DNA of 64,000 nt from Rhizobium esperanzae (GCF_002204185.1 NZ_MXPU01000019.1:1-64000); one strand, 5' to 3'. Positions 44,466-54,971 are shown, counted from the stretch's first letter. Translations and numbers: made by a program. The notes: generated by a model not told the origin, from the letters alone.

Positions 44466-45479
44466 TCACACCGACACAAACATCGCCTCGAATTCCGCCC
44501 TCAACTCCGCCTCATCGGCAGTATCCGGAGCGGCAAAGCCTGCTTCTACCGCTTTTGCGCGGGCAAGCGAAAGACCGGTGAGCGGCGGAACATTTGCCAC
44601 GACATCCCGCATCTCGTCCATATGGCCATTGCAATGCAGCACGATATCGCATCCTCCTGCAATGATATTCGCCGCCCGTTCACCGATTGTACCGGAAAGA
44701 GCATTCATCGAACTGTCGTCGGAAAGCAGCAGACCGCCAAAACCGATGTGCTCGCGGATAACGCCGTCGATGACCTTGCGCGAGGTCGTCGCCGGATTGT
44801 CAGGGTCGATTGATGTGAAGACGAGATGGCAGGTCATTGCCATCAACTCGTCCTTCATCGCGATGAAAGGCGAGAAATCATGGGCCTCCAGCTCATCGCG
44901 CGAGACGGTGACGACAGGCAGCTCCAGATGTGAATCGGCAAAGCCGCGACCGTGGCCGGGCATATGCTTCATAACAGGCAGCAAGCCGCCGGCCTTCAGC
45001 CCCTCGCCGGCCGCCCGTCCCATTGCGATAACCGTCTTTGGATCGCCACTATAGGCGCGGTCGCCGATGACGTTGCTGCTGCCTTCGACCGGCACGTCGA
45101 GAACCGGCAGGCAATCGACATTGATGCCAAGGTTCGACAGGTCGAAGGCATGCAGGCGCGACATCACCCAGGCGGCGCGCAGCCCGAGCGCCGGGTCGCG
45201 GCGATAGACATCGCCGAGCGCCTGGCCTGAAGGATAACGCGGCAGAACCGGCGGACGGATGCGCTGGACGCGACCGCCCTCCTGATCGATCAGCACCGGC
45301 GCATGCCAGCCGACGCTGTCACGCAGTTCGGCGACGAGATCGGTGATCTGGCCCGCTTCGGAGATATTGCGCCCGAAGAGGATGAAGCCCCAGGGCCGTT
45401 CGTCCCGGTAAAAGGCCTTTTCTTCGGATGTGAGGGCAAGGCCACTGCAGCCAAGGATCATCGCTTTTGATTCGGTCAT
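44466..45479 (-). CDS. nagZ: Beta-N-acetylhexosaminidase (peptidoglycan recycling)
   Basis: The 337-aa GH3-family enzyme removes GlcNAc from recycled muropeptides in the cytoplasm. It has LIDQEGGRVQRIRPP, the family signature KHMPGHGRGFADSH, and the acid-pair region LLLSDDSSMNALSG with the nucleophile Asp. The start was set to ATG 45479 (MTESKAMILGC), giving family length. Confidence 0.95.
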   Translation of the reverse strand: MTESKAMILGCSGLALTSEEKAFYRDERPWGFILFGRNISEAGQITDLVAELRDSVGWHAPVLIDQEGGRVQRIRPPVLPRYPSGQALGDVYRRDPALGLRAAWVMSRLHAFDLSNLGINVDCLPVLDVPVEGSSNVIGDRAYSGDPKTVIAMGRAAGEGLKAGGLLPVMKHMPGHGRGFADSHLELPVVTVSRDELEAHDFSPFIAMKDELMAMTCHLVFTSIDPDNPATTSRKVIDGVIREHIGFGGLLLSDDSSMNALSGTIGERAANIIAGGCDIVLHCNGHMDEMRDVVANVPPLTGLSLARAKAVEAGFAAPDTADEAELRAEFEAMFVSV

Positions 45480-45534
45480 AGAAGAATCATAAACAGCGGC
45501 TGGCCAAATGCGAGCAAGCGCGGGCGTGATGCAC

Positions 45535-45569
45535 AAAAAAGAGCGGCGGGCCGATCCGGCTCGCCGCTC
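45535..45569 (-). terminator. Terminator after the SPOR-protein gene
   Basis: Stem GAGCGGCG/CGCCGCTC, followed on the minus strand by TTTTTT (45535-45540). It lies between the SPOR gene stop and nagZ. Confidence 0.85.
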
Positions 45570-45589
45570 TCATAACTCAATGGCCGATG

Positions 45590-48500
45590 TTATTTGGAGA
45601 TCAGGCAGCTTCCGCCCGCTGCGCGATACTGTTCGCAGAGCGCTGCGGCCTCATCCTTGGAGCCGACCGGGATGCGAACACGGTAGAAAGTGCCCTTACC
45701 GGCGATATCGGCCCTGCGGATCTCATGGGCGCGGCCGCCAAGCACGCCGGCGAATTTCTTCGACAGGTTTGCATAAGATTTATTCGCCTCGTCCTCCGAC
45801 GGCAGCGAAGCGATCTGGAGGCCGTAGCCACCTGCGGATGCGGCTTGCTGCGGCTGGGCGGCGGCCGGCGTTGCCGAGGCGACCTGCGTCGGCTTCGGCT
45901 GCTGCGCGGGCGTGCGGACATTGCCCTTATCGGTAACAGTGCTAACGACGTTGACAGGCTGATCGGCCGGGCGGGCGATCGGAACCGGGGCCGTATCGGC
46001 GATCGTTGCCGTCTTGACCGGCCGTACCGGCGCATCGACCGGTGCGGGATTTGCCGCCTGCCCATCGGCACTTGCGGCAGGCGACGGCTGTGCCGGCGCG
46101 GTTTGAACTGGTGCTGCAGAACGCGCATCGGCGGAAGCAATCTCGGCGCTTGCCGGGAAGCTCGCAGCCGATCCGGCAGCCGGCGGCGCAGACGGGGCCG
46201 ACTGCGCCGTCACTGACGGCATCGGCTGAGGAGGCGGCGCCGGCTGGTCGACCGGCGCGGACTCCTCGCGGGCGACCAGTGTGCCGTCAGGCTTGACGAT
46301 CATCGTGCGGACCTTGCGCGGCGAAACGGATGGCGTCTTGTCGGCGTCACTTGCAGAAGCGTCATCGGCGTTGGCGTGGTTCGGCAACAGACGCGGATCC
46401 TCCGTCTCGCCAACGGCGGTCGGCGTGACCCGATCGTCAGCGCCGGCGTTCTCGTCATCTTCCGGCAATGCCTCCGGCGTCAAGGTGCGCTGGACAACAT
46501 CGACCGGCGCCTCGTCCGAGGAGACGAGCGCCTTCTGCTTCGGCTCCTCGGCAGAACCCGCAACGCGGTCGTAGACGGCCTTATCCTGGTTCGGCACCGT
46601 CTTACCGCCGGGATTTTCCGGAACGACCTTGACCGGCTCCTTGTCGGCCGCAATCACACGCGGCTCGCCGGACGAGACAATGCCAAGCCCTTCGCCGTTC
46701 CAGACGGAGGAATAGACGCCATAACCGACGCCAGCGAAGACCACCAGCACGACGGCCCCGGCCAACAGCCGGCGCATCGACCGGGCGCGGCTGAAATCAG
46801 CGGCCTGGCTTGCCGACTCGATGTGGACCTCGGAGGTCTCCCGGCGTTCGACCGGCTCGCGCACGCTGCGGCGGAAATCCTCCTCCAGCGCCCGTTCGAA
46901 ATCGTCGAGACCGTCGGCAATGGTCGGCTTGACCGGCGTTGCCGCAGCGGCAACCATATTACGGGCGGACGCCGCCGTTTGGCGCGGTTTGGCCGGCTCG
47001 AAAAAGCTCGCAATCTCTGCATCGAGATCGAAATCGAAATCCGCGGTTTTCGCGACCGGAGCGGGCTGCTCGACCGGTGGCAGCGCCGGCACATGCATGT
47101 CCTCCACCGTCTCGGGACGATCCTCCGGATCGGAGATCATCGCCGGATCGAAGGGCAGATCTTCGGTCGATTCAGCGGCGGACGCCTCTGCGGCAGGTGC
47201 CCAGTTGAAAGCCGGAGCCGGAGCTGGGGCCGGCTGCTCGGAAACCGGAGCCGGCGCGGGCTGAGCCGGGATAGTGGCCTGTGGGTACTCAGGCGTTGCC
47301 TGCTGGGGCGCGGCGGGCGCCGGCTGCGCCTCTGGCTGCGGCGCAGGTTCGGCTGCTTCGGAGAAATCGAGATCGGCAAGTTCCAGCTCGATACCGGCGA
47401 GGTCCAGTTCGAAATCATGGCCCGCGAAGGGATCATCGGCTTCCGGCGCGGGCTGCGGCGCCCGTGAATAGGCCGTTGCGACAGGTCGGGGCTGCGTGAC
47501 CGCGGCAGGCTGTGGCGCGACCGGCCTTGCGGCTTCGGCGGCATAGGCAGGCGTCATTTCGATCGGAGCGGACAGGATCGGCGCGGGCGCGATCGCCTCG
47601 GGCTGAACCGGTGCGGCAGCAACCGGGGCGACTTCGACGGGAGCGGGCTCCGGCGCAACCGGCGCCAGATTGGCGCGCTGTAATACCGGGCGGGGCACAG
47701 GATAGCGCGAGACGTCGGCCAGCAGGTCGTCGACATCGAAGGTGCCGGCGGTATGCGGAACTTCAGGTCCGACCTCGGTCAGCGCGGCATCGGCCTGGAT
47801 CTCGCCGTCGATGGCGGCTGCAAGATCGAAACCGGCGTCGGAGCCGAACTCTTCCAGATCATCCTCGACTTCAACGAATTCCTCGGCTTCAGCAGTTTCT
47901 TGCGGCGCAATTGCCTCATCGTGGCGATCGATCTCAGCGGGAAAGCCGAACGACGGCGCCGCGGATTCGAACTCCTCGGGAGGTTCGACAGCGGCGACGG
48001 GCGCCGACTGCTCGATAACGGGCTCCGGCTCCGCCGAGGCAAGATCGGCAACCGCTGCTTCAGCCATCGGTTCAGCGACTGCTTCAGTCGCAGGCGCAGC
48101 GACTGCTTCAGCGGCCGGCTCGACAACTGTCACCGGCTCCTCACGTTTCGGGGCGTGGAAATTGGCGAGCGGCAGCCTGATGCTGGCGGCCGACCATTGC
48201 GGGGCTTTGGCGGACTGCGCCAGCGAAGAGACCGGCGCTGCACCGATCGACAATTCGAGTTCCTCGATCAGGTCGCGGGCGCCGCCGAAAGCGGTTTGAG
48301 CTGGCACCTCGGAAACAGGATCGACGGACAGCTGCTGCGGACCGGCCGCCCAGTCGGCAGCGGCTACGTCCCAGTTCCTTGCCGAAGGCTGGGCAGCTTC
48401 TTCTGCGGCGACGGGACCAACGGAGACGGGCTCCGGAACATCCACGCTTACGGCAGCGGGAGAAGCATCGAGAATGGGCTCGACATAGTCTTCGGAAGCG

Positions 48501-48751
48501 ACGCCGTCGGAGATCGGCTCGGCCGGCCGATCGAGTTCGGCCAGCGGACGCGGTGAATCGTAGCGATCGAATTCCCGCCCGAGCTCGTCCTCCAGATCGA
48601 AGGCAGGTTCGCGCCGGGCGGCGTCGCTTACGGTATTCGCTGCAACACGCGGCTCGAAACCGACGATCCGAGCAAGTTCGGCCAACGGATCGTCGTCGGC
48701 AAACAGATCGTCTTTTCCGCGCGTATCATACGCAAATTGTTTCTCAGCCAT
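45590..48751 (-). CDS. Large SPOR-domain envelope protein (1053 aa)
   Basis: The N-terminal about 640 residues form a cytoplasmic acidic, Pro/Ala/Glu-rich low-complexity region. One transmembrane segment follows (RLLAGAVVLVVFAGVGYGVY), then a second Pro/Ala-rich periplasmic linker, and the C-terminal SPOR domain (last about 80 residues, YGLQIASLPSEDEANKSYANL). SPOR domains bind denuded septal glycan, so a role in division or envelope is likely. The start was set to ATG 48751 (MAEKQFAYDTRG). It sits between argS and nagZ, an order I recall from rhizobia. A division protein of the FtsN type cannot be excluded. Confidence 0.9.
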   Translation of the reverse strand: MAEKQFAYDTRGKDDLFADDDPLAELARIVGFEPRVAANTVSDAARREPAFDLEDELGREFDRYDSPRPLAELDRPAEPISDGVASEDYVEPILDASPAAVSVDVPEPVSVGPVAAEEAAQPSARNWDVAAADWAAGPQQLSVDPVSEVPAQTAFGGARDLIEELELSIGAAPVSSLAQSAKAPQWSAASIRLPLANFHAPKREEPVTVVEPAAEAVAAPATEAVAEPMAEAAVADLASAEPEPVIEQSAPVAAVEPPEEFESAAPSFGFPAEIDRHDEAIAPQETAEAEEFVEVEDDLEEFGSDAGFDLAAAIDGEIQADAALTEVGPEVPHTAGTFDVDDLLADVSRYPVPRPVLQRANLAPVAPEPAPVEVAPVAAAPVQPEAIAPAPILSAPIEMTPAYAAEAARPVAPQPAAVTQPRPVATAYSRAPQPAPEADDPFAGHDFELDLAGIELELADLDFSEAAEPAPQPEAQPAPAAPQQATPEYPQATIPAQPAPAPVSEQPAPAPAPAFNWAPAAEASAAESTEDLPFDPAMISDPEDRPETVEDMHVPALPPVEQPAPVAKTADFDFDLDAEIASFFEPAKPRQTAASARNMVAAAATPVKPTIADGLDDFERALEEDFRRSVREPVERRETSEVHIESASQAADFSRARSMRRLLAGAVVLVVFAGVGYGVYSSVWNGEGLGIVSSGEPRVIAADKEPVKVVPENPGGKTVPNQDKAVYDRVAGSAEEPKQKALVSSDEAPVDVVQRTLTPEALPEDDENAGADDRVTPTAVGETEDPRLLPNHANADDASASDADKTPSVSPRKVRTMIVKPDGTLVAREESAPVDQPAPPPQPMPSVTAQSAPSAPPAAGSAASFPASAEIASADARSAAPVQTAPAQPSPAASADGQAANPAPVDAPVRPVKTATIADTAPVPIARPADQPVNVVSTVTDKGNVRTPAQQPKPTQVASATPAAAQPQQAASAGGYGLQIASLPSEDEANKSYANLSKKFAGVLGGRAHEIRRADIAGKGTFYRVRIPVGSKDEAAALCEQYRAAGGSCLISK

Positions 48752-48812
48752 GCCTATCCCACTCGCAAACGCCAACGCTCAAATGCCAGCGCATTGTGGG
48801 TAAATGGTGACG

Positions 48813-50570
48813 TTATCGCATTTCGTCAGGTGCGGCAGTGCCTGTAATGGCAAGTCCCGACTTCAAAACCGACGCGACGGCGTACACCAGCCCAAGTCTG
48901 GCAATACTTGATTCTCGGTTTTTATCATTAACAAATCGTAATTCCGGCTGATCTTTACCTTTGTTCCAGTGCGCGTGGAACGCACTGGCGAGGTCGTAGA
49001 GATAAAATGCGATGCGATGCGGCTCCTGCGACTGGGCGGCCGCCTCGACGACACGCGGGAATTCGGCAAGCTTGGCGACCAGCTGCAATTCGGCCGGATC
49101 GCCAACGCCAGCAACGGCTTTCGCAAGATCCTCGGGCGAAACATCGAGGCCGGGAAAAGCCTCTCTTGCCTGCCGGAAGACCGACATGCAGCGGGCATGC
49201 GCATACTGCACGTAAAAAACAGGATTATCCTTCGACTGCTCCGTCACCTTGGCGAAATCGAAGTCGAGCGGCTCGGAATTCTTGCGATAGAGCATCATGA
49301 AGCGCACCGAATCACGGCCGACTTCCTCGACGACGTCCCGAAGCGTGACGAAATCGCCCGAACGTTTCGACATCTTCACCGGCTCACCGTTGCGATAGAG
49401 CTTGACGAGTTGGCAGAGCAGCACCGTCAGCTTCGCCTTACCCTCCGAAACGGCGCGTGCAACCGCTTCCAGGCGCTTGACGTAGCCGCCATGATCGGCG
49501 CCAAGCACATAGATCATCTCGTCGAAACCACGATCGAACTTGTTCTTGAAATAGGCGACGTCGGCGGCGAAATAGGTGTAGGAGCCGTCCGACTTGATCA
49601 GCGGCCGGTCCATGTCGTCGCCAACCTCGGTCGAGCGGAACAGTGTTTGCTCGCGATCTTCCCAGTCTTCAGGAAGCTGGCCCTTCGGCGGCGGCAGCGT
49701 GCCCTTGTAGACGTAACCCTTGAAGGTCAGGTCGTTGATCGCCGTGCGGATCGCCGCCGCTCCATTGGCATGCAGGGTGCGCTCGGAAAAGAAGATGTCG
49801 TGATGGACGTTCAGCGCCGCCAGATCTTCGCGGATCATGACCATCATCGCGTCGATGGTGCGATCCTTGATGAGCGGCATCCATTCCTCTTCCGGCATAT
49901 TGTGCAGCCGGACGCCGTAATCGGCGGCAAGCGACTGGCCGACGGGCACGAGATAGTCGCCCGGATAGAGACCCGACGGGATTTCGCCGATCCGCTCACC
50001 GAGCGCTTCGCGATAACGCAGGAAGACCGAGCGGGCCAGCACGTCGATCTGCGAGCCGGCGTCGTTGATGTAATATTCCTTTTCGACGCCGTAACCGGCA
50101 AAGGCCAGCAGGTTGGCGAGCGCATCGCCGACGACGGCGCCGCGGCAATGACCGACATGCATCGGGCCGGTCGGATTGGCCGAGACATACTCGACGTTGA
50201 CCTTGCGGCCTTCGCCGAGGGTCGAGCGGCCATAGTCGATGCCGGCGCCGATGATGGAAGCCAGCAGCCGCTGCCAATAGCCGACGGCGAGACGGATGTT
50301 GATGAAACCGGGGCCTGCCGCTGAAACATCGGCGACGTCGGCATCCTCCTTGAGCTTGGCGATGATGACGTCGGCAAGGGCGCGAGGATTGGTGCCGAGC
50401 GGCTTTGCCAGCACCATCGCGGCGTTGGTCGCAACGTCGCCGTGACTCGCATCGCGCGGCGGTTCGACTGCGATGCGGCCGAAATCGAGCTCAGATCGCT
50501 TTTCCCTGACCAGATCGATCTGTTCAAGGGCGGTTTTGATCCTGGCTTCGAAGTCGGTAAAAAGGTTCAT
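48813..50570 (-). CDS. argS: Arginyl-tRNA synthetase
   Basis: The 585-aa class I synthetase has an ArgS-specific N-terminal domain, then the HIGH-type motif PTGPMHVGHCRGAV near 130, and a KMSKRSGDFVTL motif near 410. The C-terminal DALR-type anticodon-binding region includes HAHWNKGKDQPELRFVND. It is full length. Confidence 0.98.
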   Translation of the reverse strand: MNLFTDFEARIKTALEQIDLVREKRSELDFGRIAVEPPRDASHGDVATNAAMVLAKPLGTNPRALADVIIAKLKEDADVADVSAAGPGFINIRLAVGYWQRLLASIIGAGIDYGRSTLGEGRKVNVEYVSANPTGPMHVGHCRGAVVGDALANLLAFAGYGVEKEYYINDAGSQIDVLARSVFLRYREALGERIGEIPSGLYPGDYLVPVGQSLAADYGVRLHNMPEEEWMPLIKDRTIDAMMVMIREDLAALNVHHDIFFSERTLHANGAAAIRTAINDLTFKGYVYKGTLPPPKGQLPEDWEDREQTLFRSTEVGDDMDRPLIKSDGSYTYFAADVAYFKNKFDRGFDEMIYVLGADHGGYVKRLEAVARAVSEGKAKLTVLLCQLVKLYRNGEPVKMSKRSGDFVTLRDVVEEVGRDSVRFMMLYRKNSEPLDFDFAKVTEQSKDNPVFYVQYAHARCMSVFRQAREAFPGLDVSPEDLAKAVAGVGDPAELQLVAKLAEFPRVVEAAAQSQEPHRIAFYLYDLASAFHAHWNKGKDQPELRFVNDKNRESSIARLGLVYAVASVLKSGLAITGTAAPDEMR

Positions 50571-50633
50571 CGCACTCTTCCATGCATAGGCTGTGCCAAA
50601 GGCGCTAATCGGCCTTCGGCGGGCGACCGCTGC

Positions 50634-51851
50634 CTATCGCAAATCCGGAGTGTGGTCAAACAATCGCCTGTGGGCACTGATCGCATAGGTGTCGGTCATG
50701 CCGGCGAGGTAGTCGCCGACATGGCGAGCCTTCGGCGCATCGGCGAGCCCCGCCATATGATCGACCCAGTAATGGCTCTGCATCTCCTTGGGACTGGCCA
50801 TGTAGGCGGCAAAGAGGTCCGTGACGATCTGGGCAGCACCGGCGCGGATGCGCATGATATCGGGATTGCGGTAGATGCGCTTGAAGAGCATCGCCTTAAT
50901 CTGCCTGTCGGTTTCGGCCATCTCTTCGGAAAAGGTGGCGATAACCCGGTCGGCGCCGCGGATGTCGGCAGCACTCTCGGGACGAAGAAGGGCAAGGCGC
51001 TGCTGCGCGACGCCGATGACGTCCTCGACCATGCGGGTGATCTGGCGGCGCATGATCTCGTGGGTGAATCGGCTCGGTTCCAGATGCGGATAGCGCCCTC
51101 TCACCTCCGCCATCAACCCGGCAAGAAAGGGAATTTCCTCCAGCATGTCGAAACTCAGATAGCCGGAGCGCAGGCCGTCGTCGATATCATGGGTGTTATA
51201 GGCGATGTCGTCGGCGATCGCCGCGACCTGGGCTTCCAGGCTGGCATAGGTCGCGAGCTCGAGATCGTGCAATTCGCAATAATCAAGGATCGGCTGCGGA
51301 ACCGGGCCGCGCGTGCCGGCCCCTTCCGGCGTCAGCAACGGACCATTGTGCTTGACGAGGCCTTCGAGGCTTTCCCATGTCAGATTGATGCCGTCGAATT
51401 CGGCATATCGCCGCTCCAGCTTGGTCACAATGCGCAGCGATTGGGCATTGTGGTCGAAGCCACCATAGGGCAGCAGCACCTCGTGCAGCGCGTCCTCGCC
51501 GGTATGGCCGAACGGCGTGTGGCCGAAATCGTGCACCAGCGCCACGCCCTCGGCCAGATCCTCGTCGAGTTTCAGGGCGCGGGCAAGCGCACGGGCAATC
51601 TGCGCCACCTCGATCGTATGCGTCAGCCGAGTGCGGTAGTGATCGCCGTCCTGGGCGATGAAGACCTGGGTCTTGTGCTTCAGCCGGCGGAAGGCGGTGG
51701 TATGGACAATGCGGTCGCGGTCGCGTTGGAAATCGGAGCGAGTCGGACTGCTGTCTTCCGGATAGAGACGCCCACGCGTCGTCCACGGGTCGGCCGCATA
51801 GACCGCCCTCTCGCTGCCGCCGAAACCTAAAGCTCGCCTGTCAACCGTCAT
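50634..51851 (-). CDS. dgt: Deoxyguanosinetriphosphate triphosphohydrolase-like protein
   Basis: The 405-aa HD-domain phosphohydrolase controls dNTP levels. Metal-binding residues lie in RLTHTIEVAQIARALA and VHDFGHTPFGHTGEDAL, with a further one in AIADDIAYNTHDIDDGL. It precedes argS with about 60 bases between them and is divergent from erpA. Confidence 0.94.
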   Translation of the reverse strand: MTVDRRALGFGGSERAVYAADPWTTRGRLYPEDSSPTRSDFQRDRDRIVHTTAFRRLKHKTQVFIAQDGDHYRTRLTHTIEVAQIARALARALKLDEDLAEGVALVHDFGHTPFGHTGEDALHEVLLPYGGFDHNAQSLRIVTKLERRYAEFDGINLTWESLEGLVKHNGPLLTPEGAGTRGPVPQPILDYCELHDLELATYASLEAQVAAIADDIAYNTHDIDDGLRSGYLSFDMLEEIPFLAGLMAEVRGRYPHLEPSRFTHEIMRRQITRMVEDVIGVAQQRLALLRPESAADIRGADRVIATFSEEMAETDRQIKAMLFKRIYRNPDIMRIRAGAAQIVTDLFAAYMASPKEMQSHYWVDHMAGLADAPKARHVGDYLAGMTDTYAISAHRRLFDHTPDLR

Positions 51852-52072
51852 TCTTCACCGTCATTCTGCCTATTGCCGCATCTGCCCATTGACGCCGCTT
51901 TGCCCTCTTCATACCTATAGCCCGACGAAACGGCAAAGCGGTGTTCGCCGACCGCTTCGGCGCATCATGGCCTTTTCGCGAAGATCATGGTAAGTTCCTT
52001 TGATATCAGGCATTTGAACATTCGAGTGCCAAAACCCATTCTCTCCGGATCTTGACCCCGGCAGGAGGAAAT

Positions 52073-52405
52073 ATGACGGATACGAGTGTAACTCTTTCGG
52101 ATGCCGCGGCAAAGCGTATCGCCGCCATCATCAGTGCTGAGGCCGGCAAGAGCGCGCTGCGCGTTTCCGTGGAAGGCGGCGGCTGTTCGGGCTTTTCCTA
52201 CAAGTTCGACCTTGCCGACAGCGCTGAGGATGATGACGTCGTCGTCGAAAAAAACGACGCGAAGGTGCTGATCGACAGCCTGTCGCTCGTCTATATGGCA
52301 GGGTCCGAGATCGACTTCGTCGACAACCTGCTTGGCCAATCCTTTCAGATCAAGAACCCCAATGCGGTGGCAAGCTGCGGCTGCGGCACCAGCTTCTCGA
52401 TCTGA
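52073..52405 (+). CDS. erpA: A-type iron-sulfur cluster carrier (ErpA/IscA-like)
   Basis: The 110-aa protein has the three conserved cysteines in GGGCSGFSY and CGCGTSF near the C-terminus. ATG 52073 follows AGGAGG at six bases; a frame start at 52052 is less likely. It transfers Fe-S clusters to apoproteins in the cytoplasm. Whether it is best called ErpA or IscA cannot be settled from sequence alone. Confidence 0.92.
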   Translation: MTDTSVTLSDAAAKRIAAIISAEAGKSALRVSVEGGGCSGFSYKFDLADSAEDDDVVVEKNDAKVLIDSLSLVYMAGSEIDFVDNLLGQSFQIKNPNAVASCGCGTSFSI

Positions 52406-52636
52406 ATATCCGAACATACAGCGTTGTCCCCAACGACCGGCGGAAGAATTGCTTCCAGCCGGTTTATCGGCTTGTCCAGCGGCGAAAGACCGCGATAAAA
52501 GGAGCGCACTGAAGCGCGTCACGATCTTTCAGATTCGCTTGGCCCACGCTTTAGCTCTTTGATTTTCCGCGTGTCGTGAATCGCAAAAACAGCCGCACAG
52601 TTTTGCGCGACATGCCCTAGCGAACGGGACAGTGCC

Positions 52637-53428
52637 ATGAAGATCGCGACCTGGAACATCAACGGCGTCAAGGCGCGTATCGACAATCTCACACAATGGC
52701 TCAAGGATTCGAATCCCGATATCGTCTGTCTGCAGGAGATCAAGACGATCGACGAAGGTTTTCCCCGGCTGGAGATCGAAGCGCTCGGCTATCATGTCGA
52801 GACGCACGGCCAGAAGGGATTCAACGGCGTCGCGATCCTCTCCAAGACCTCACCTTTTGAAGTCAACCGCGGCCTGCCCGGCGACCCGCTAGACGAACAG
52901 GCGCGTTTCCTGGAAGCGGTGTTCACGCTGCCCGACACGCGCATCCTGCGCGTCTGCTGCATCTATCTCCCGAACGGCAATCCCGTCGACACAGAGAAGT
53001 ATCCCTACAAACTCGCCTGGATGGAGCGGCTGAGGAGCTTTGCGGCCGAACGGCTGGCCTATGAAGAGATGCTGGTGCTTGCCGGCGATTACAACGTCAT
53101 CCCCGAACCGCACGACTGCTTCGACCCCAAGGTCTGGGAAAACGATGCGCTGTTCCTGCCGCAGACGCGGGAGGCATTCCGCAGGCTCGAAAATCTCGGG
53201 CTCACCGATGCGGTGCGCGCGACGACGGATGCGACACAGCTCTATTCCTTCTGGGACTATCAGGCAGGTGCGTGGCCGAAGAACAACGGCATCCGCATCG
53301 ACCACCTACTGCTCTCACCGGAAGCTGCCGACCGGATGACGTCGGCGGCAATCGAAAAACATGTGAGGGCCTGGGAAAAGCCGTCCGACCACGTGCCTGT
53401 GATCGCCTATTTTGATTTCGCGGCCTGA
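52637..53428 (+). CDS. xthA: Exodeoxyribonuclease III
   Basis: The 263-aa AP endonuclease and 3'-5' exonuclease of the ExoIII type has TWNINGVKARIDNL, CLQEIKT with the metal Glu, the LAGDYNVIPEP catalytic Asp/Asn, FWDYQAGAWPKNNGIRIDHLL and SDHVPVI. It is full length. It lies between erpA and the convergent exoR. Confidence 0.96.
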   Translation: MKIATWNINGVKARIDNLTQWLKDSNPDIVCLQEIKTIDEGFPRLEIEALGYHVETHGQKGFNGVAILSKTSPFEVNRGLPGDPLDEQARFLEAVFTLPDTRILRVCCIYLPNGNPVDTEKYPYKLAWMERLRSFAAERLAYEEMLVLAGDYNVIPEPHDCFDPKVWENDALFLPQTREAFRRLENLGLTDAVRATTDATQLYSFWDYQAGAWPKNNGIRIDHLLLSPEAADRMTSAAIEKHVRAWEKPSDHVPVIAYFDFAA

Positions 53429-53512
53429 CATTCCGAGCCCATGGCAGCGCCTCATTTCAGGGGTGCGATGGAGATGATGCACGGGTTGAATGCCGGCGCT
53501 TAACGCAAAGCG

Positions 53513-54307
53513 TCAATCGGAACCGCTCGCGATGGCGTGCGACAGCGAAACTGCCGTGCGGCGGTCGGCCTCATTGGCAACCGAGAAGGCCTGCTCCTGC
53601 AGCGCTTCCATCCAGCTGCAATCCTTCGGCTTGCAGCGGTCGAGAGCGGCGGTCATCAGCGCGAGACCGCGGGCCGTCTGGCCTTCGTCGAATAGGATAT
53701 TTCCGAAAATCGCCATGGCGCCGGGATGGCCACTCTTACGAGCCTGGTTCAGCCATTTTTTCGCCTGCTGCGGACTAGCGTTGCCGCCCTCGCCGGCCAG
53801 CATCATCTGCGCCAGCTGGAACTGTGCTTCGGGGACGCCAAAGGTGGAGGCCACCTGGAAATAGAGCTGGCGCGCCTGAGTGAGATCGATCTTGACGGGG
53901 CTGCCGGCAATACCATGCTTGTAGTAATTGGCGAGCGAGAGGAGCGCGTTGACGAAGAAGCCGGTATCTTCCGAGCCGGGTTCGACACCCTGCTGGGCGA
54001 TCTCACTGTAGATCTTGAAGGCTTCAAAATCGTCCTGGGTAACACCGTCACCGTCGGCGTACATGTTGGCGAGCGCCCAGCGCGAGCCGGTATGGCCCTT
54101 TTCGGCGGCGTATTTGTAGGCTTCGACCGCCTCCTCTTTCTGTCCGTTTTTGTAGGCCTTGAAGCCGAACTTGAACAGATCGAAAGGACCGGACTCCTTG
54201 CTGACGTCGCTCTTGATGTCGAAAGCGTGAACCGGGCCGGACAGCGAGATTGCCACCCACATGCTCACCAGCATGAATTTGAACAGTTTGAACTCGGACG
54301 TTACCAT
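53513..54307 (-). CDS. exoR: ExoR: Sel1-repeat periplasmic regulator of exopolysaccharide and motility
   Basis: The 264-aa protein has a Sec signal peptide cut at about residue 28 (VHA-FD). Sel1/TPR-like repeats follow (GFKAYKNGQKEEAVEAYKYA, then KGHTGSRWALANMYADGDGV and ARQLYFQVASTFGVPEAQ). This matches rhizobial ExoR, which holds the sensor ExoS inactive in the periplasm and so represses ChvI-dependent succinoglycan or EPS genes while favouring flagellar genes. It is degraded under acid or infection signals in S. meliloti. Monocistronic. Confidence 0.93.
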   Translation of the reverse strand: MVTSEFKLFKFMLVSMWVAISLSGPVHAFDIKSDVSKESGPFDLFKFGFKAYKNGQKEEAVEAYKYAAEKGHTGSRWALANMYADGDGVTQDDFEAFKIYSEIAQQGVEPGSEDTGFFVNALLSLANYYKHGIAGSPVKIDLTQARQLYFQVASTFGVPEAQFQLAQMMLAGEGGNASPQQAKKWLNQARKSGHPGAMAIFGNILFDEGQTARGLALMTAALDRCKPKDCSWMEALQEQAFSVANEADRRTAVSLSHAIASGSD

Positions 54308-54971
54308 TTCAACCGATTTCTTTCGTTCATCGCGCGCAGCCGGCGCTGAGGCCGGGCATACTGCGGATGTGTTCTTTCAAGGCGAGCGATCCCGCGGCGA
54401 GCTCCATGGCCCCTTTACCCGCGTCGCATCCAGCCCATAGGCCTTTTCTAAAAGGCCGAATTTTCAGCACATCATTCAGGACCACCCGGCTCCCGGCACG
54501 GTCCGCCTGCAACCTTCTCGGCGCTCTTTCGACGGGCGCGCCATCCGCCTTCCCGCCTTTATCGCATTCGTAATTACCAAATGTGACCAAACCGGTATCG
54601 GCATCTGCCGTTAAGCTCGCCTGCCTGTTCGAACGGGCAGAGAACGGCGGCAATGGATGGATAGATGGCATGATCGTGAGGTCGAATTTATGGTCGCAAT
54701 AGCCTTGTCCGGAAAGAAAAACGGCCGCAATCACGCGGCTGTCGCCACTTGCGCCGTACGATCTGCTGTTACCGGAAAAAAATCGACTCATGCTACTGAT
54801 TACACGCACCGTAGTCTGCCATCACCTCGCCCGCTAATACCGCTGCGCTCTCTTTGTGGCGGGAAATGGACAAATTCACCCCATCGCCACCATACGTCAT
54901 TCATCGTAAAAAACTGTTGCTGAATCGTCACAAAACGAGACCGGAAAATAACATGATTAATGGGCGCACAT
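54308..54971. other. Long non-coding stretch upstream of exoR
   Basis: A 160-aa minus-strand frame (54327-54809) lacks a start with a site and has no gene-like motif. I regard it as non-coding. The part next to 54308 must contain the exoR promoter and leader; no clear box can be named. Confidence 0.5.

Noticed and set aside
54327..54809. 160-aa minus-strand ORF upstream of exoR
   Set aside because: No ribosome site, no motif, and its composition changes along the frame; likely chance.
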